DNA from: LB3-1 sp036401895
Lineage (GTDB): Bacteria > Chloroflexota > Chloroflexia > Chloroflexales > Kallotenuaceae
Reading direction: 5' to 3'
Assembly (NCBI GenBank): GCA_036401895.1
Contig: DASWTW010000169.1
Location: forward strand, 1-63,772
Length of the DNA stretch: 63,772 nt
The notes below the pieces were generated by a model. The model made no database searches. It was not told where the DNA came from and saw only the letters and a list, made by a program, of their open reading frames with translations. Positions 14,847 through 22,656 of this stretch are shown one piece after another (the stretch's first letter is position 1; each line of letters starts with the position of its first letter). A program made the translations under genes and the position numbers.

Positions 14847-17465
14847 ATGAGCTATAAACTACTTATCGTTGAGTCGCCCTCCAAAGCGAAAACGATTCAA
14901 AAATATCTTGGTCCCGGCTTCAAAGTCCAGGCGTCGATGGGCCATGTGCGCGATCTGCCCAAGAGCAAGCTGGGCGTCGATCCCGACCACGGCTTCGCGC
15001 CGGAGTATGAGATCCCGAGCGATAAGTCCAAGGTTGTGAGCGAGCTGCGCAGCGCGGCCAAGAGCGCCGAGGCCGTGTATCTGGCGACGGACCCCGACCG
15101 CGAGGGCGAGGCGATCGCGTGGCATGTGCTGGAAGCGATGCGCATCCCCAAGAGCAAGCCGGTGTATCGCGTGACGTTCCACGAGATCACCAAAAGCGCC
15201 GTCCAGGACGCGGTAGCGCATCCACGCGAGATCGATACCCGACTGGTCGATGCCCAGCAGGCGCGGCGCGTGCTCGATCGGCTGGTAGGCTACCGGCTGT
15301 CGCCGCTGCTATGGGAAAAAGTCAAGCGCGGGCTGTCGGCAGGGCGCGTCCAATCGGTGGCGGTGCGGCTGGTTGTGGACCGCGAGCGCGAGATCGAAGA
15401 CTTTAAGCCACAGGAATACTGGACGATCGAGGCCGATCTGCGCAAACAGCAGGGCAACGATCGCGTTTTCCGCGCGGTGCTGGTCGAGCGCGCCGGCAAG
15501 AAGCTCGGCAAGTTCGACATCGGCAACAAAGACGCGGCCGATGTGATCGTGAAGGATCTCGACGGCGCGGCCTTCCAGATCCAGAAGGTCACGCGCAAAG
15601 ACAAAAAGCGCACGCCGGCGCCGCCGTTCACGACCTCCACGCTGCAACAGGAGGCCAGCCGCAAGCTGGGCTTCGGTGCCAAAAAAACCATGATGGTCGC
15701 GCAGCAGCTCGATGAGGGCGTCGACGTCGGCAATGAGGGCGCAGTCGGTCTGATCACCTACATGCGTACCGACTCGCTGAGCGTCTCGCAGCAGGCGCAG
15801 AACGAGGCCCGCGCGCTGATCGCCAGAAAGTACGGCGAGGAGTACGTGCCGGCCAAGCCCAATGTGTATAAAACCCGCACCAAGGGCGCGCAGGAGGCTC
15901 ACGAGGCAATCCGCCCGACGGGAGTGCAGCGCCAGCCGGAGAATTTGCGCACCTCTCTGAATCGGGATCAGTATCGGCTGTATGAGCTGATCTGGAAGCG
16001 CTTCGTGGCGTCGCAGATGGCGGCGGCGATCTTTGATAGCACCAGCGTCGACATCGCGGCCGGCAAGCGGCTGAGCGGCAGCGGCACGCCGCCCTATCTC
16101 TTCCGCGCGACCGGCTCGGTGCTGAAGTTTCCCGGCTTCCTGGCGGTGTATAACGTCGGGCTGGACGAGGGCGAGGAAGACGAGGACAAGGAAGCGATCC
16201 TGCCGCCGCTGACCGAGGGCGAGCTGCTGCGGCTGATCGAGCTGATGGCGCTTCAGCATTGGACGCAGCCGCCGCCGCGCTACACCGAGGCCTCGCTGGT
16301 CAAAGAGCTGGAAAAGCTGGGCATCGGGCGGCCCTCGACCTACGCACCGACGATCTCGACGATTCAGGCTCGCGAGTATGCGCAGGTCGTCGAGAAGAAG
16401 CTGGTTCCGACCACGCTGGGCCGCGTTGTGACCGACATGCTGGTGCAGCATTTCTCGGATATTGTCGACTACAACTTCACGTCGCAGATGGAGCAGCAGC
16501 TCGACGACATCGCCGAGGGCGAGCGCCAGTGGGTGCCGGTGATCCAGGGCTTCTACCAGCCCTTCGAGCAGACGATCGCGCGGGCCAAGAGCGAGATGCG
16601 CGGCGTCAAAGGCGAGACCGTCGAGACCGATATTCCGTGCCCAACCTGTGGCGCGCCGCTCGGGATCAAGTGGGGCCGCAACGGCGAGTTCCTGGCCTGC
16701 ACCCGGCATCCTGAGTGCAGCTTCACCGGCGATCTCCAGCGCGATGCCGAGGGCCGCGTGCAGCTGGCCGAGCAGCCCAAGCTGGCCGACGGCGAGCAGA
16801 TCTGCGACAAGTGCGGTCGTCCAATGGCGATCAAGCAGGGACGCTTCGGGCCGTTCCTGGCCTGCACGGGCTATCCCGACTGCAAAAACATTCGCAATCT
16901 GGCCAAAACCAACGACGGCGGGCTGGTGGTCGCCGAGCAGGTCACTGAGCATCGCTGCCCGAAGTGCGACAAGCCGATGATCCGCAAGTCCGGGCGCTGG
17001 GGTCCGTACCTGGCGTGCTCCAACTATCCCGACTGCAAAACGATCCAGAAGCTGGATCGCAGCGGACAGCCCAAGCCACCGGCCCAGATCACCGACCGGA
17101 TCTGCCCTGAGTCGGGGCATCATCTGGCGCTCAAGCAGGGACGCTACGGCCCGTTCTTGAGCTGCACCGGCTATCCGCGCTGCCGCTACATCGAGAAGCT
17201 GCCCGCCGATGGCACGATGCCGCGCATCCTGACCGACGAGGAGGTCGAGGCGCTGCCCAAGCCGGAGCCGGTCGCGAAGGCCGAGAAAAAGACGACGACG
17301 CGGACAGCTAAGACATCCGCGCGCGCTACGAGCAACGGCAAGACCACTAAGGCCGCAACCAAATCGACGACCAAATCGACGACTAAATCGACGACTAAAT
17401 CGACGACCAAGACGGGCACGACGCGCACAACCAAACAGCCCAGCCGCGCTAAGCAGCCCGCCTGA
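14847..17465 (+). CDS. topA: DNA topoisomerase I
   Basis: Type IA topoisomerase of 872 residues that relaxes negative supercoils. The start at 14847 follows GAAAGGAG. The TOPRIM domain opens with LLIVESPSKAKTIQKYLG and has DPDREGEAIAWH; the catalytic tyrosine lies in LITYMRTDS (about residue 305). Four C-terminal zinc-ribbon repeats follow: three with all four cysteines (e.g. CPTCG...CTRHPEC) and a fourth reading CPES, which lacks the second cysteine. The end is a Lys/Thr/Ser-rich basic tail encoded by 12-bp tandem repeats. The gene has its own consensus promoter. Confidence 0.97.
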   Translation: MSYKLLIVESPSKAKTIQKYLGPGFKVQASMGHVRDLPKSKLGVDPDHGFAPEYEIPSDKSKVVSELRSAAKSAEAVYLATDPDREGEAIAWHVLEAMRIPKSKPVYRVTFHEITKSAVQDAVAHPREIDTRLVDAQQARRVLDRLVGYRLSPLLWEKVKRGLSAGRVQSVAVRLVVDREREIEDFKPQEYWTIEADLRKQQGNDRVFRAVLVERAGKKLGKFDIGNKDAADVIVKDLDGAAFQIQKVTRKDKKRTPAPPFTTSTLQQEASRKLGFGAKKTMMVAQQLDEGVDVGNEGAVGLITYMRTDSLSVSQQAQNEARALIARKYGEEYVPAKPNVYKTRTKGAQEAHEAIRPTGVQRQPENLRTSLNRDQYRLYELIWKRFVASQMAAAIFDSTSVDIAAGKRLSGSGTPPYLFRATGSVLKFPGFLAVYNVGLDEGEEDEDKEAILPPLTEGELLRLIELMALQHWTQPPPRYTEASLVKELEKLGIGRPSTYAPTISTIQAREYAQVVEKKLVPTTLGRVVTDMLVQHFSDIVDYNFTSQMEQQLDDIAEGERQWVPVIQGFYQPFEQTIARAKSEMRGVKGETVETDIPCPTCGAPLGIKWGRNGEFLACTRHPECSFTGDLQRDAEGRVQLAEQPKLADGEQICDKCGRPMAIKQGRFGPFLACTGYPDCKNIRNLAKTNDGGLVVAEQVTEHRCPKCDKPMIRKSGRWGPYLACSNYPDCKTIQKLDRSGQPKPPAQITDRICPESGHHLALKQGRYGPFLSCTGYPRCRYIEKLPADGTMPRILTDEEVEALPKPEPVAKAEKKTTTRTAKTSARATSNGKTTKAATKSTTKSTTKSTTKSTTKTGTTRTTKQPSRAKQPA
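17358..17411 (+). repeat. 12-bp tandem repeat in topA tail
   Basis: About four and a half copies of ACCAAATCGACG, with a C/T variant in the third base, encode repeated Thr-Lys-Ser-Thr. It is a likely site of copy-number change by slippage and keeps reading frame because the unit is 12 bp. Confidence 0.85.
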
Positions 17466-17494
17466 TTGACACGGATGCAAGCGTCTGCTAAGAT
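17466..17494 (+). promoter_or_regulatory. Sigma-70 promoter of the unit upstream of tyrS
   Basis: TTGACA (17466-17471; its first T directly follows the last base of the topA stop codon), 17-bp spacer, TAAGAT (17489-17494). Predicted transcript start near 17501. Confidence 0.75.
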
Positions 17495-17500
17495 GCAGCG

Positions 17501-17670
17501 CACGGTGATAGAGATGCAAACACAGACAATGAGTATCCAGCTGCATACACTGATCGACACGTATGCCTATGCGTATTGGCAGCAGGCATAGACGACGTGT
17601 TCCACGATCAGCGGTAGCGACTGAATCAGATCAACGAGCGTGGAACTATCCCACGCTCGTTTTGTTTTGT
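17501..17670 (+). ncRNA. Candidate structured RNA or tyrS leader
   Basis: A promoter at 17466 and a strong terminator at 17634-17670 bracket about 170 nt with no credible open frame. The centre folds as a nested stem: 17550-17556 with 17605-17611, 17557-17562 with 17595-17600, and 17563-17567 with 17585-17589, closing a 17-nt loop. A smaller stem ATGCA/TGCAT precedes it. The terminator stem is ACGAGCGTGG/CCACGCTCGT with tail TTTGTTTTGT. It lies 181 nt before tyrS, so it is either a free small RNA or an attenuating leader. Part of the terminator, AACGAGCGTGGAAC, resembles the start of a T-box, but the rest of the T-box consensus and a tyrosine specifier are not evident. Confidence 0.5.
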
Positions 17671-17787
17671 CCGGCGTGACCTGGCTTATGGGGGCGCGTC
17701 TTAAAAGGGAAGAACAGATACACACAGAGCATAGCTCAGAACATAAGCACTGTCACGTTATGGTTATGCGTGTTTGTTCTTTGTGCG

Positions 17788-17840
17788 CCCAGAGGGCACC
17801 CGGTTCTTTGTTCTCTAAAGGTTCTATTTTTGGGTAAGCG
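17788..17840 (+). repeat. Interspersed TTTGTTC-type repeat upstream of tyrS
   Basis: Contains GTTCTTTG words around 17775-17825 and the 16-mer CCCAGAGGGCACCCGG (17788-17803), identical to 17 kb away at 37423-37438. It belongs to the same repeat family as 20025-20070 and 37325-37792 and lies inside the tyrS leader. Confidence 0.6.
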
Positions 17841-17850
17841 AGGCAATTAA

Positions 17851-19023
17851 ATGGACATCGATCAACTGCTCACGCGCGGCGTCGCCGAGGTGATCGTCGA
17901 GGCGGAGCTGCGCGAAAAGCTGAAGTCAGGCAAATCACTACGGCTCAAGATGGGCTTCGATCCTTCCAAGCCCGATCTGCATATCGGCCACGCGGTCGGA
18001 CTGCGCAAGCTGCGCCAGTTTCAGGAGCTTGGTCATACCGTCGTGCTGATTGTCGGCGACTGGACGGCGCAGGTGGGCGATCCCAGCGGCCGGGATCAGT
18101 CGCGCACCATGCTCACCGCCGAGCAGGTGCGCATCAACGCCGAGACCTACGTCCAGCAGTTCTTTCACATCGTCGATCGCGCTCGCACCGAGGTGCGCTG
18201 GCAGAGCGAGTGGTACAACAGCTTCACGCTGGCGGATGTGTTCAATCTCACGTCGCGCTTTACGATGCAGCAGTTGATGGCACACGAAACCTTTCGCAAG
18301 CGCTTCGACTCCGAAAGCCCGCTCTCGATGATGGAGCTGATGTACCCGCTGCTGCAAGCCTACGACTCCGTCGCGATCAACGCGGATGTCGAGTTTGGCG
18401 GCAGCGACCAGAAATTCAACGTGCTTGCCGGTCGTGAGCTGATGAAGTCGATGGGCCTGGAGCCGCAGCATGTGTTGATCACGCCGCTGCTGATCGGCAC
18501 CGATGGGCGCAAGATGTCCAAGTCGTTCAGCAACACCGTCGATCTCACAATGCCGCCGCAGGAGATGTACGGCCGCGTGATGGCGATGAGCGACGATGTG
18601 ATTATGCCCTACTTCGTCAACGTCACCGACGTGCCGCTGGCCGAGGTCGAGCAGCTGCGGGATTCATTGCAACAAGGAGCGAATCCCCGCGATCTCAAGA
18701 TGCGGCTGGCACGCGAGATCGTGACGCAGTTCCACGACACCAATGCGGCGCGCGAGGGCGAGGAATATTTTATCCGCACGATCCAGAAGCGTGAGATCCC
18801 GGAAGAAATGCCGGAGTATCGCATCGCCAACCCAACCAGCATCGTCGATGTGCTGGCGGGCGCGCAGATCGCCGGGAGCAAAAGCGAGGCGCGGCGGCTG
18901 ATTGCGGGCGGCGGCGTGCGCATCAACGGTAACCGCGTCGAAAGCCAGGACACCCTGATCGAGCCGGGCAGCGAGTACGTTGTGCAGGTCGGCAAGCGTA
19001 AATTCGTCCGCGTGGTGTCGTAA
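17851..19023 (+). CDS. tyrS: Tyrosyl-tRNA synthetase
   Basis: Class I synthetase of 390 residues that charges tRNA-Tyr. HIGH is exact (DLHIGHAVGLRK, residues ~45-48) and KMSKS is exact (residues 221-225, GRKMSKSFSN). The body has the family's GGSDQKFN tyrosine-recognition segment. The C-terminus is an S4 RNA-binding domain (KSEARRLIAGGGVRINGNRV). Upstream GCGAGG is a moderate ribosome site. Transcription probably enters through the promoter at 17466 and must pass the terminator at 17634, or starts at an unseen promoter in the 180 nt between; attenuation is therefore plausible. Confidence 0.97.
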   Translation: MDIDQLLTRGVAEVIVEAELREKLKSGKSLRLKMGFDPSKPDLHIGHAVGLRKLRQFQELGHTVVLIVGDWTAQVGDPSGRDQSRTMLTAEQVRINAETYVQQFFHIVDRARTEVRWQSEWYNSFTLADVFNLTSRFTMQQLMAHETFRKRFDSESPLSMMELMYPLLQAYDSVAINADVEFGGSDQKFNVLAGRELMKSMGLEPQHVLITPLLIGTDGRKMSKSFSNTVDLTMPPQEMYGRVMAMSDDVIMPYFVNVTDVPLAEVEQLRDSLQQGANPRDLKMRLAREIVTQFHDTNAAREGEEYFIRTIQKREIPEEMPEYRIANPTSIVDVLAGAQIAGSKSEARRLIAGGGVRINGNRVESQDTLIEPGSEYVVQVGKRKFVRVVS

Positions 19024-19063
19024 TCGAACGATTAATGACGGTTATTTTGGTCGTAACATCAGT

Positions 19064-19176
19064 GTAGGGGCGTGATGAATCACGCCCTGAATCGTTATTT
19101 ACATGCAATTTTCGGACTTGATCCACAGCTTTTAGTTTTACAAAAACAGCAAGGGCGTCATAAATGACGCCCCTAC
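19064..19176. repeat. REPIN-like pair of inverted palindromes
   Basis: Two related palindromic units face each other: 19064-19088 (GGGCGTGAT GA ATCACGCCC) and 19152-19176 (GGGCGTCAT AA ATGACGCCC), each with a perfect 9-bp stem. Their outer ends are inverted copies, GTAGGGGCGT and ACGCCCCTAC. The 63 nt between are AT-rich. The whole fits between convergent tyrS and the DUF4342 gene. Architecture matches REP doublets (REPINs) mobilised by RAYT transposases; no RAYT gene is in the window. Confidence 0.8.
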
Positions 19177-19201
19177 AGATTGATATTATTGAATTAATGT
19201 C

Positions 19202-19600
19202 TTAATCGAGCCGCTGAGTAACACCATCGGTCTCATTCTCAGAGATCGTGGTCAGCGTCGGGTCGAGCGCCAGCGACGGCGTATCGGACGGATTGATGTC
19301 CACGGTCTCGGGCCGAGCACCCTCACGCTCCACCACGACCTGCACACGCGCTACAAGTCCGGCCAGCGCGCCCAGCGCCGCCAGCAGCGGAGCCATGTAG
19401 AGCGCCGCCACACCGGCGATCGCCGCGATCGTTACCGGGACTTCCAGCACGGTGTTGCCCTCGTGCTTAATAATCAGGCGGCGAACGTTGCCCTCGCGGA
19501 TCAAGCTCTGCACCTGCTCGATAACCTGATTGGCGGCAATTTCAATCTCTTCGGTCCAGGCGCGCGTGCTCGGCGTGGACTCAGGATTATTGTTGGTCAT
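19202..19600 (-). CDS. DUF4342 domain protein
   Basis: A 132-residue protein; start at 19600 chosen because AGGAGGG lies 5-6 nt upstream (a further upstream in-frame codon would add 11 residues). The N-terminal half matches DUF4342: TEEIEIAANQVIEQVQSLIR then EGNVRRLIIKHEGNTVLEVP. Next is a hydrophobic Ala/Gly/Leu segment (~70-100), then a polar, acidic tail. Function unknown; the family is often found with stress or regulatory genes in Gram-positive-type bacteria. Same strand as the DUF507 gene 91 nt upstream, possibly an operon with it. Confidence 0.8.
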   Translation of the reverse strand: MTNNNPESTPSTRAWTEEIEIAANQVIEQVQSLIREGNVRRLIIKHEGNTVLEVPVTIAAIAGVAALYMAPLLAALGALAGLVARVQVVVEREGARPETVDINPSDTPSLALDPTLTTISENETDGVTQRLD

Positions 19601-19691
19601 GAATTCCCTCCTAGGTGTGCCTAGCTTGAGCACGTGCCATAGGACGCCGCAGCCCTCCCAAGTGTTGCAACCACGCCGGCATCACGCCCCC

Positions 19692-19979
19692 TCAAAGAAT
19701 AAATTTACGTTTGCGGGCGACCTCTTCTTTATGCTTCCGGCGCAGCACGTCCTGCTCGACGGGCCGCAGCGTGCGCGAGTAGGTGGAGAGAATCCGCTCG
19801 ACCTCGGCATCGATCTCTTCCTCGGCTTGCAGATCTGCAATAATCACCTGGTAGACCGCTTTGACGCGATTGGCCCGCGCGTCACGTGACTGATCGGTGT
19901 AGGAAACCAGCTCGCGCTCGGCCAGCCCATCGATGATTCGCTCGGCGATCCGGCGCACTTTATCTTCACTCAGTCGCAT
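19692..19979 (-). CDS. DUF507 family protein
   Basis: A 95-residue, highly charged, helical protein beginning MRLSEDKVRRIAERIIDGLA, which is the typical DUF507 opening, and ending with a basic tail RRKHKEEVARKRKFIL. AAGGAA precedes the start. Function unknown. It follows the sigma factor gene on the same strand but is separated from it by a terminator and a repeat block. Confidence 0.8.
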   Translation of the reverse strand: MRLSEDKVRRIAERIIDGLAERELVSYTDQSRDARANRVKAVYQVIIADLQAEEEIDAEVERILSTYSRTLRPVEQDVLRRKHKEEVARKRKFIL

Positions 19980-20024
19980 CTACTGTTCCTTTCACTTGAC
20001 TTGTTACAGGATACCACGTGTAAG

Positions 20025-20070
20025 GAAGAACAAAGGAACAAGAGAACAAAGGAACAAAGAAAGTACCACT
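20025..20070. repeat. GAACAAAGG-type interspersed repeat
   Basis: Four imperfect copies of GGAACAAAG/GAGAACAAAG in tandem, the reverse complement of the TTTGTTC words at 17780-17825 and 37500-37792. Lies between the DUF507 gene and the sigma factor terminator. Confidence 0.65.
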
Positions 20071-20108
20071 GTTTGCCCGCAGGGCCGTGGTGAGGGCCTG
20101 GCTTGACA

Positions 20109-20144
20109 CAAAAAAAGGATCGGCAAGCTCAAGCTTACCGATCC
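20109..20144 (-). terminator. Rho-independent terminator of the sigma factor gene
   Basis: On the minus strand GGATCGG (20144-20138) pairs with CCGATCC (20123-20117), the stem is extended by AAGCT/AGCTT with one mismatch, and a run of seven or more T follows. Confidence 0.9.
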
Positions 20145-20163
20145 TGCTGCGTGCATGGTGTGG

Positions 20164-21303
20164 CTATTCGAGGTAGCCGCGCAGCCCCGCACCGATCTGC
20201 GAAACCCGCAGACGGCGCAGCGCCTCGCCCTCGATCTGCCGCGCGCGCTCACGAGTAATGCCAAGCGAGCGCCCGACCTCTTCCAGTGTCCGGCGCTGGC
20301 CGTCGTTGAGGCCGTAGCGCAGCTCCAGCACCGTGCGCTCCCGATCCGGCAGCTCGCTGAGCGCCTTGAAAATATCGCGCTCCAGCATCGTGCGGCTGGC
20401 CTGCTCCTCAGGCGGCGCGATGCGATCGTCCTCGATGAAGTCGCCGAACTGCGACTCGCCGCTCTCGCCGACCGGAGTCGAGAGCGAGATCGGCTGGCGC
20501 ACTGCCTCCAGCATACGCTTGATCTGCTCCTCGGGCAGGCCCAGCGCGGTGCCTAGCTCGGCGTGCGTCGGCTCGCGCTGCAATGCGATCGCCAGCCGCT
20601 CGGCGGTACGACGCATCTGGCCCAGCGACTCGCCGAGATGGACCGGCAGGCGGATCAGGCGGCTCTGCTCGGCGAGCGCGCGCGTGACGGCCTGACGAAT
20701 CCACCAGGTGGCGTAGGTCGAGAAGCGATTACCTTTGCGCCAGTCGAACTTTTCAACCGCGCGCATCAGGCCGATATTGCCCTCCTGGATCAGATCCAGC
20801 AGCGGCATGCCACGGCCCATATATTTCTTGGCCACGCTCACGACCAGCCGCAGGTTAGCCTGAATCAGCTTCTGCCGCGCCTCGTCGCCAAGATCTTTCA
20901 TACGCATGAACTCGTAGCGCTCGGCGGGCGAAAGATCGCCGTTGGACTCGGCGATCGTGGAGCGCGCAAGCTTGCCCGCCTCGATCGCCTGGGCTAGATC
21001 GATCTCTTCCTGAGCGTTGAGCAGCGGCGTACGGCCGATCTCTCGCAGATAGCGAGTGATTGCGTCGGTAGCTGCGACCATCTCGTGCAGCTCGTCGACA
21101 TCGTACTCTTCTTCTTCGGTCTCTACCTGCTGCAACTCCTGGGCCGACGGCTCCTCGAAATCATCAAGCGCGGCCTTGGGAAGCGCAGCAGCGCTCTCAG
21201 GAGTCGCCAAAACGTTCGACTCCTCGGTTGCAGCCCCTGACGCTGACATGCCCAGCGACTGCTCCTTCGGCAATTGCTCCTGCTTTTGCTTCTTTGGTGC
21301 CAT
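20164..21303 (-). CDS. rpoD: RNA polymerase sigma factor, RpoD/SigA family
   Basis: Group 1/2 sigma-70 factor of 379 residues. An acidic, low-complexity N-terminus (~1-85) replaces a classical region 1.1. Region 1.2 begins ITRYLREIGRTPLL, region 2 has LRLVVSVAKKYMGRGMPLLD and GNRFSTYATWWIRQAVTRAL (core binding, -10 melting), region 3 follows, and region 4.2 has ITRERARQIEGEALRRLR for -35 contact. AGGGAA precedes the ATG. All promoters called here are of the type this protein would read. Transcription probably begins near 21606, giving a leader of about 300 nt. A paralogue elsewhere may be the primary factor. Confidence 0.93.
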   Translation of the reverse strand: MAPKKQKQEQLPKEQSLGMSASGAATEESNVLATPESAAALPKAALDDFEEPSAQELQQVETEEEEYDVDELHEMVAATDAITRYLREIGRTPLLNAQEEIDLAQAIEAGKLARSTIAESNGDLSPAERYEFMRMKDLGDEARQKLIQANLRLVVSVAKKYMGRGMPLLDLIQEGNIGLMRAVEKFDWRKGNRFSTYATWWIRQAVTRALAEQSRLIRLPVHLGESLGQMRRTAERLAIALQREPTHAELGTALGLPEEQIKRMLEAVRQPISLSTPVGESGESQFGDFIEDDRIAPPEEQASRTMLERDIFKALSELPDRERTVLELRYGLNDGQRRTLEEVGRSLGITRERARQIEGEALRRLRVSQIGAGLRGYLE

Positions 21304-21843
21304 GTTCCCTATTCATCTGGCTGCTTGGTAGGGCCAAAACAGCACATGCTAAAAAATTGCTCAAAATCCAACAAACGCTCTGTCCGGGCCTAGCTGCAAG
21401 ATACAGGCCGTGGACGGCATTGGTATCTGCGCGCCTATGGGATCTGCCCGCACACAGGAATATACTCATTGCTCACCAGGGGGAGACGTGGTTGATGGCC
21501 CGGAGGCTCGTCAACCTCGCGGCGGAGCAAGGATTCGCTTGCGACAGGGCAGCTGTGCGCGAATTGGCGCGCATTGCTCTAGCAAGCCGACTCGCTTAAC
21601 CTCAACCCTTCTAGCATAAGTCAACTGAAGAGTGCTTGTCAAGGCGTTAGCGGCCTGCTGGCTTGTATTCTTACAAACGCTGAATATACGGTTTAGTAAC
21701 GGCTCTACGCTGAACTGGCAGAACGCAAATCTGGCTATAGAATTCTACGCAGCCACGACCGTTTTGGATTGTTCTTGACGCTTCCCGCGCCACTCACCGG
21801 ATCAACCATCGCACGCCGGGTGAGCACACGCCGGAAAGCCGGA
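21304..21843. other. Intergenic region with sigma factor leader
   Basis: A 540-bp gap. Bases 21304-21606 are the presumed leader of the sigma gene (minus strand); 21613-21642 hold its promoter. From 21643 to 21843, downstream of the liv operon, I see no gene and no clear terminator. A 34-codon frame at 21495 on the plus strand (MARRLVNLAAEQGF...) has no support. Confidence 0.5.
21613..21642 (-). promoter_or_regulatory. Sigma-70 promoter of the sigma factor gene
   Basis: On the minus strand TTGACA (21642-21637), 18-bp spacer, TATGCT (21618-21613). Start predicted near 21606, about 303 nt before the start codon. Confidence 0.7.
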
Positions 21844-22656
21844 TCATCCTTTCTTGCGCGCCGGCTGAGCCTGGGCCGGCGCTTTGGCCGGCGCGGCAAC
21901 CTCGCCCAGATAGGCTTTGCGCACCCGGTCGTCGTCGATCAGGTTGGCGGCAGGACCGTTGATCGTGATTTGCCCGGCCTCCAGCACATAGCCGCGATCT
22001 GCGTTTTGCAGCGCCAGCTGGGCGTTCTGCTCGACCAGCAGGATCGTCACGCCCGACGCATGCAGCTCTCGAATGATCGAAAAAATTTCGCGGACGATCA
22101 GCGGCGCCAGTCCCAGGCTCGGCTCGTCCAGCAGCAGCAGCCGTGGCCGTGACATCAGCGCCCTGGCGATCGCCAGCATCTGCTGCTCGCCGCCGCTCAG
22201 CGTGCCCGCCAGCTGCTTACGGCGCTCTTTGAGCCTGGGGAAGCGCTGAAACTGCTGCTCGATGTCGGCCTGGATTGCGGCGCGATCCGTGCGGGTGTAG
22301 GCGCCCAGCAGCAGATTATCCATCACGCTGAGCCGCGTCAACATCCGCCGGCCCTCGGCGCTCTGCGCGATGCCGAGCCGCACCACCTCGTCGGGCCGCA
22401 GCCGGGTGATGTCGCGATTATCGTAGATGATCTCGCCGTGGCGTGGATTGAGCAGCCGCGAGATCGTGCGCAGCGTCGTGCTTTTGCCGGCCCCGTTCGC
22501 GCCGATCAGCGTGACGACCTCGCCCGCATTGATCACCAGACTGATATTTTGCAGCGCCTGAATGCCGCCATAGTTGACCGACAGATCGCGGATCTGAAGC
22601 AGCGCTTTGGCAGCGGTGCCGGTGCTCTCCACCATCGGTGATTCGTAGACGCTCAT
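21844..22656 (-). CDS. livF: Branched-chain amino-acid ABC transporter, ATPase
   Basis: One of two cytoplasmic ATPases of the LIV importer (270 residues). Walker A GANGAGKST, signature LSGGEQQMLAIARAL, Walker B LLLLDEPSLGL and the switch-region H-loop replaced by the family's typical EQN (LLVEQNAQLAL) identify LivF. A Pro/Ala/Lys-rich tail of about 20 residues is extra. Its ATG overlaps the livG stop by 4 bp (ATGA) and has GGGAG upstream. It is the last gene of livKHMGF. Confidence 0.94.
   Translation of the reverse strand: MSVYESPMVESTGTAAKALLQIRDLSVNYGGIQALQNISLVINAGEVVTLIGANGAGKSTTLRTISRLLNPRHGEIIYDNRDITRLRPDEVVRLGIAQSAEGRRMLTRLSVMDNLLLGAYTRTDRAAIQADIEQQFQRFPRLKERRKQLAGTLSGGEQQMLAIARALMSRPRLLLLDEPSLGLAPLIVREIFSIIRELHASGVTILLVEQNAQLALQNADRGYVLEAGQITINGPAANLIDDDRVRKAYLGEVAAPAKAPAQAQPARKKG

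Noticed and set aside
17632..17670. Canonical T-box riboswitch for tyrS
   Set aside because: Only the first part of the T-box consensus is matched, the discriminator-pairing base is A instead of U expected for tRNA-Tyr, and I could not find a TAC/TAT codon in a specifier-like loop on the 3' side of the main stem.
21495..21599. Small plus-strand gene in the sigma leader
   Set aside because: Only 34 codons, antisense to the presumed leader, and no other support.
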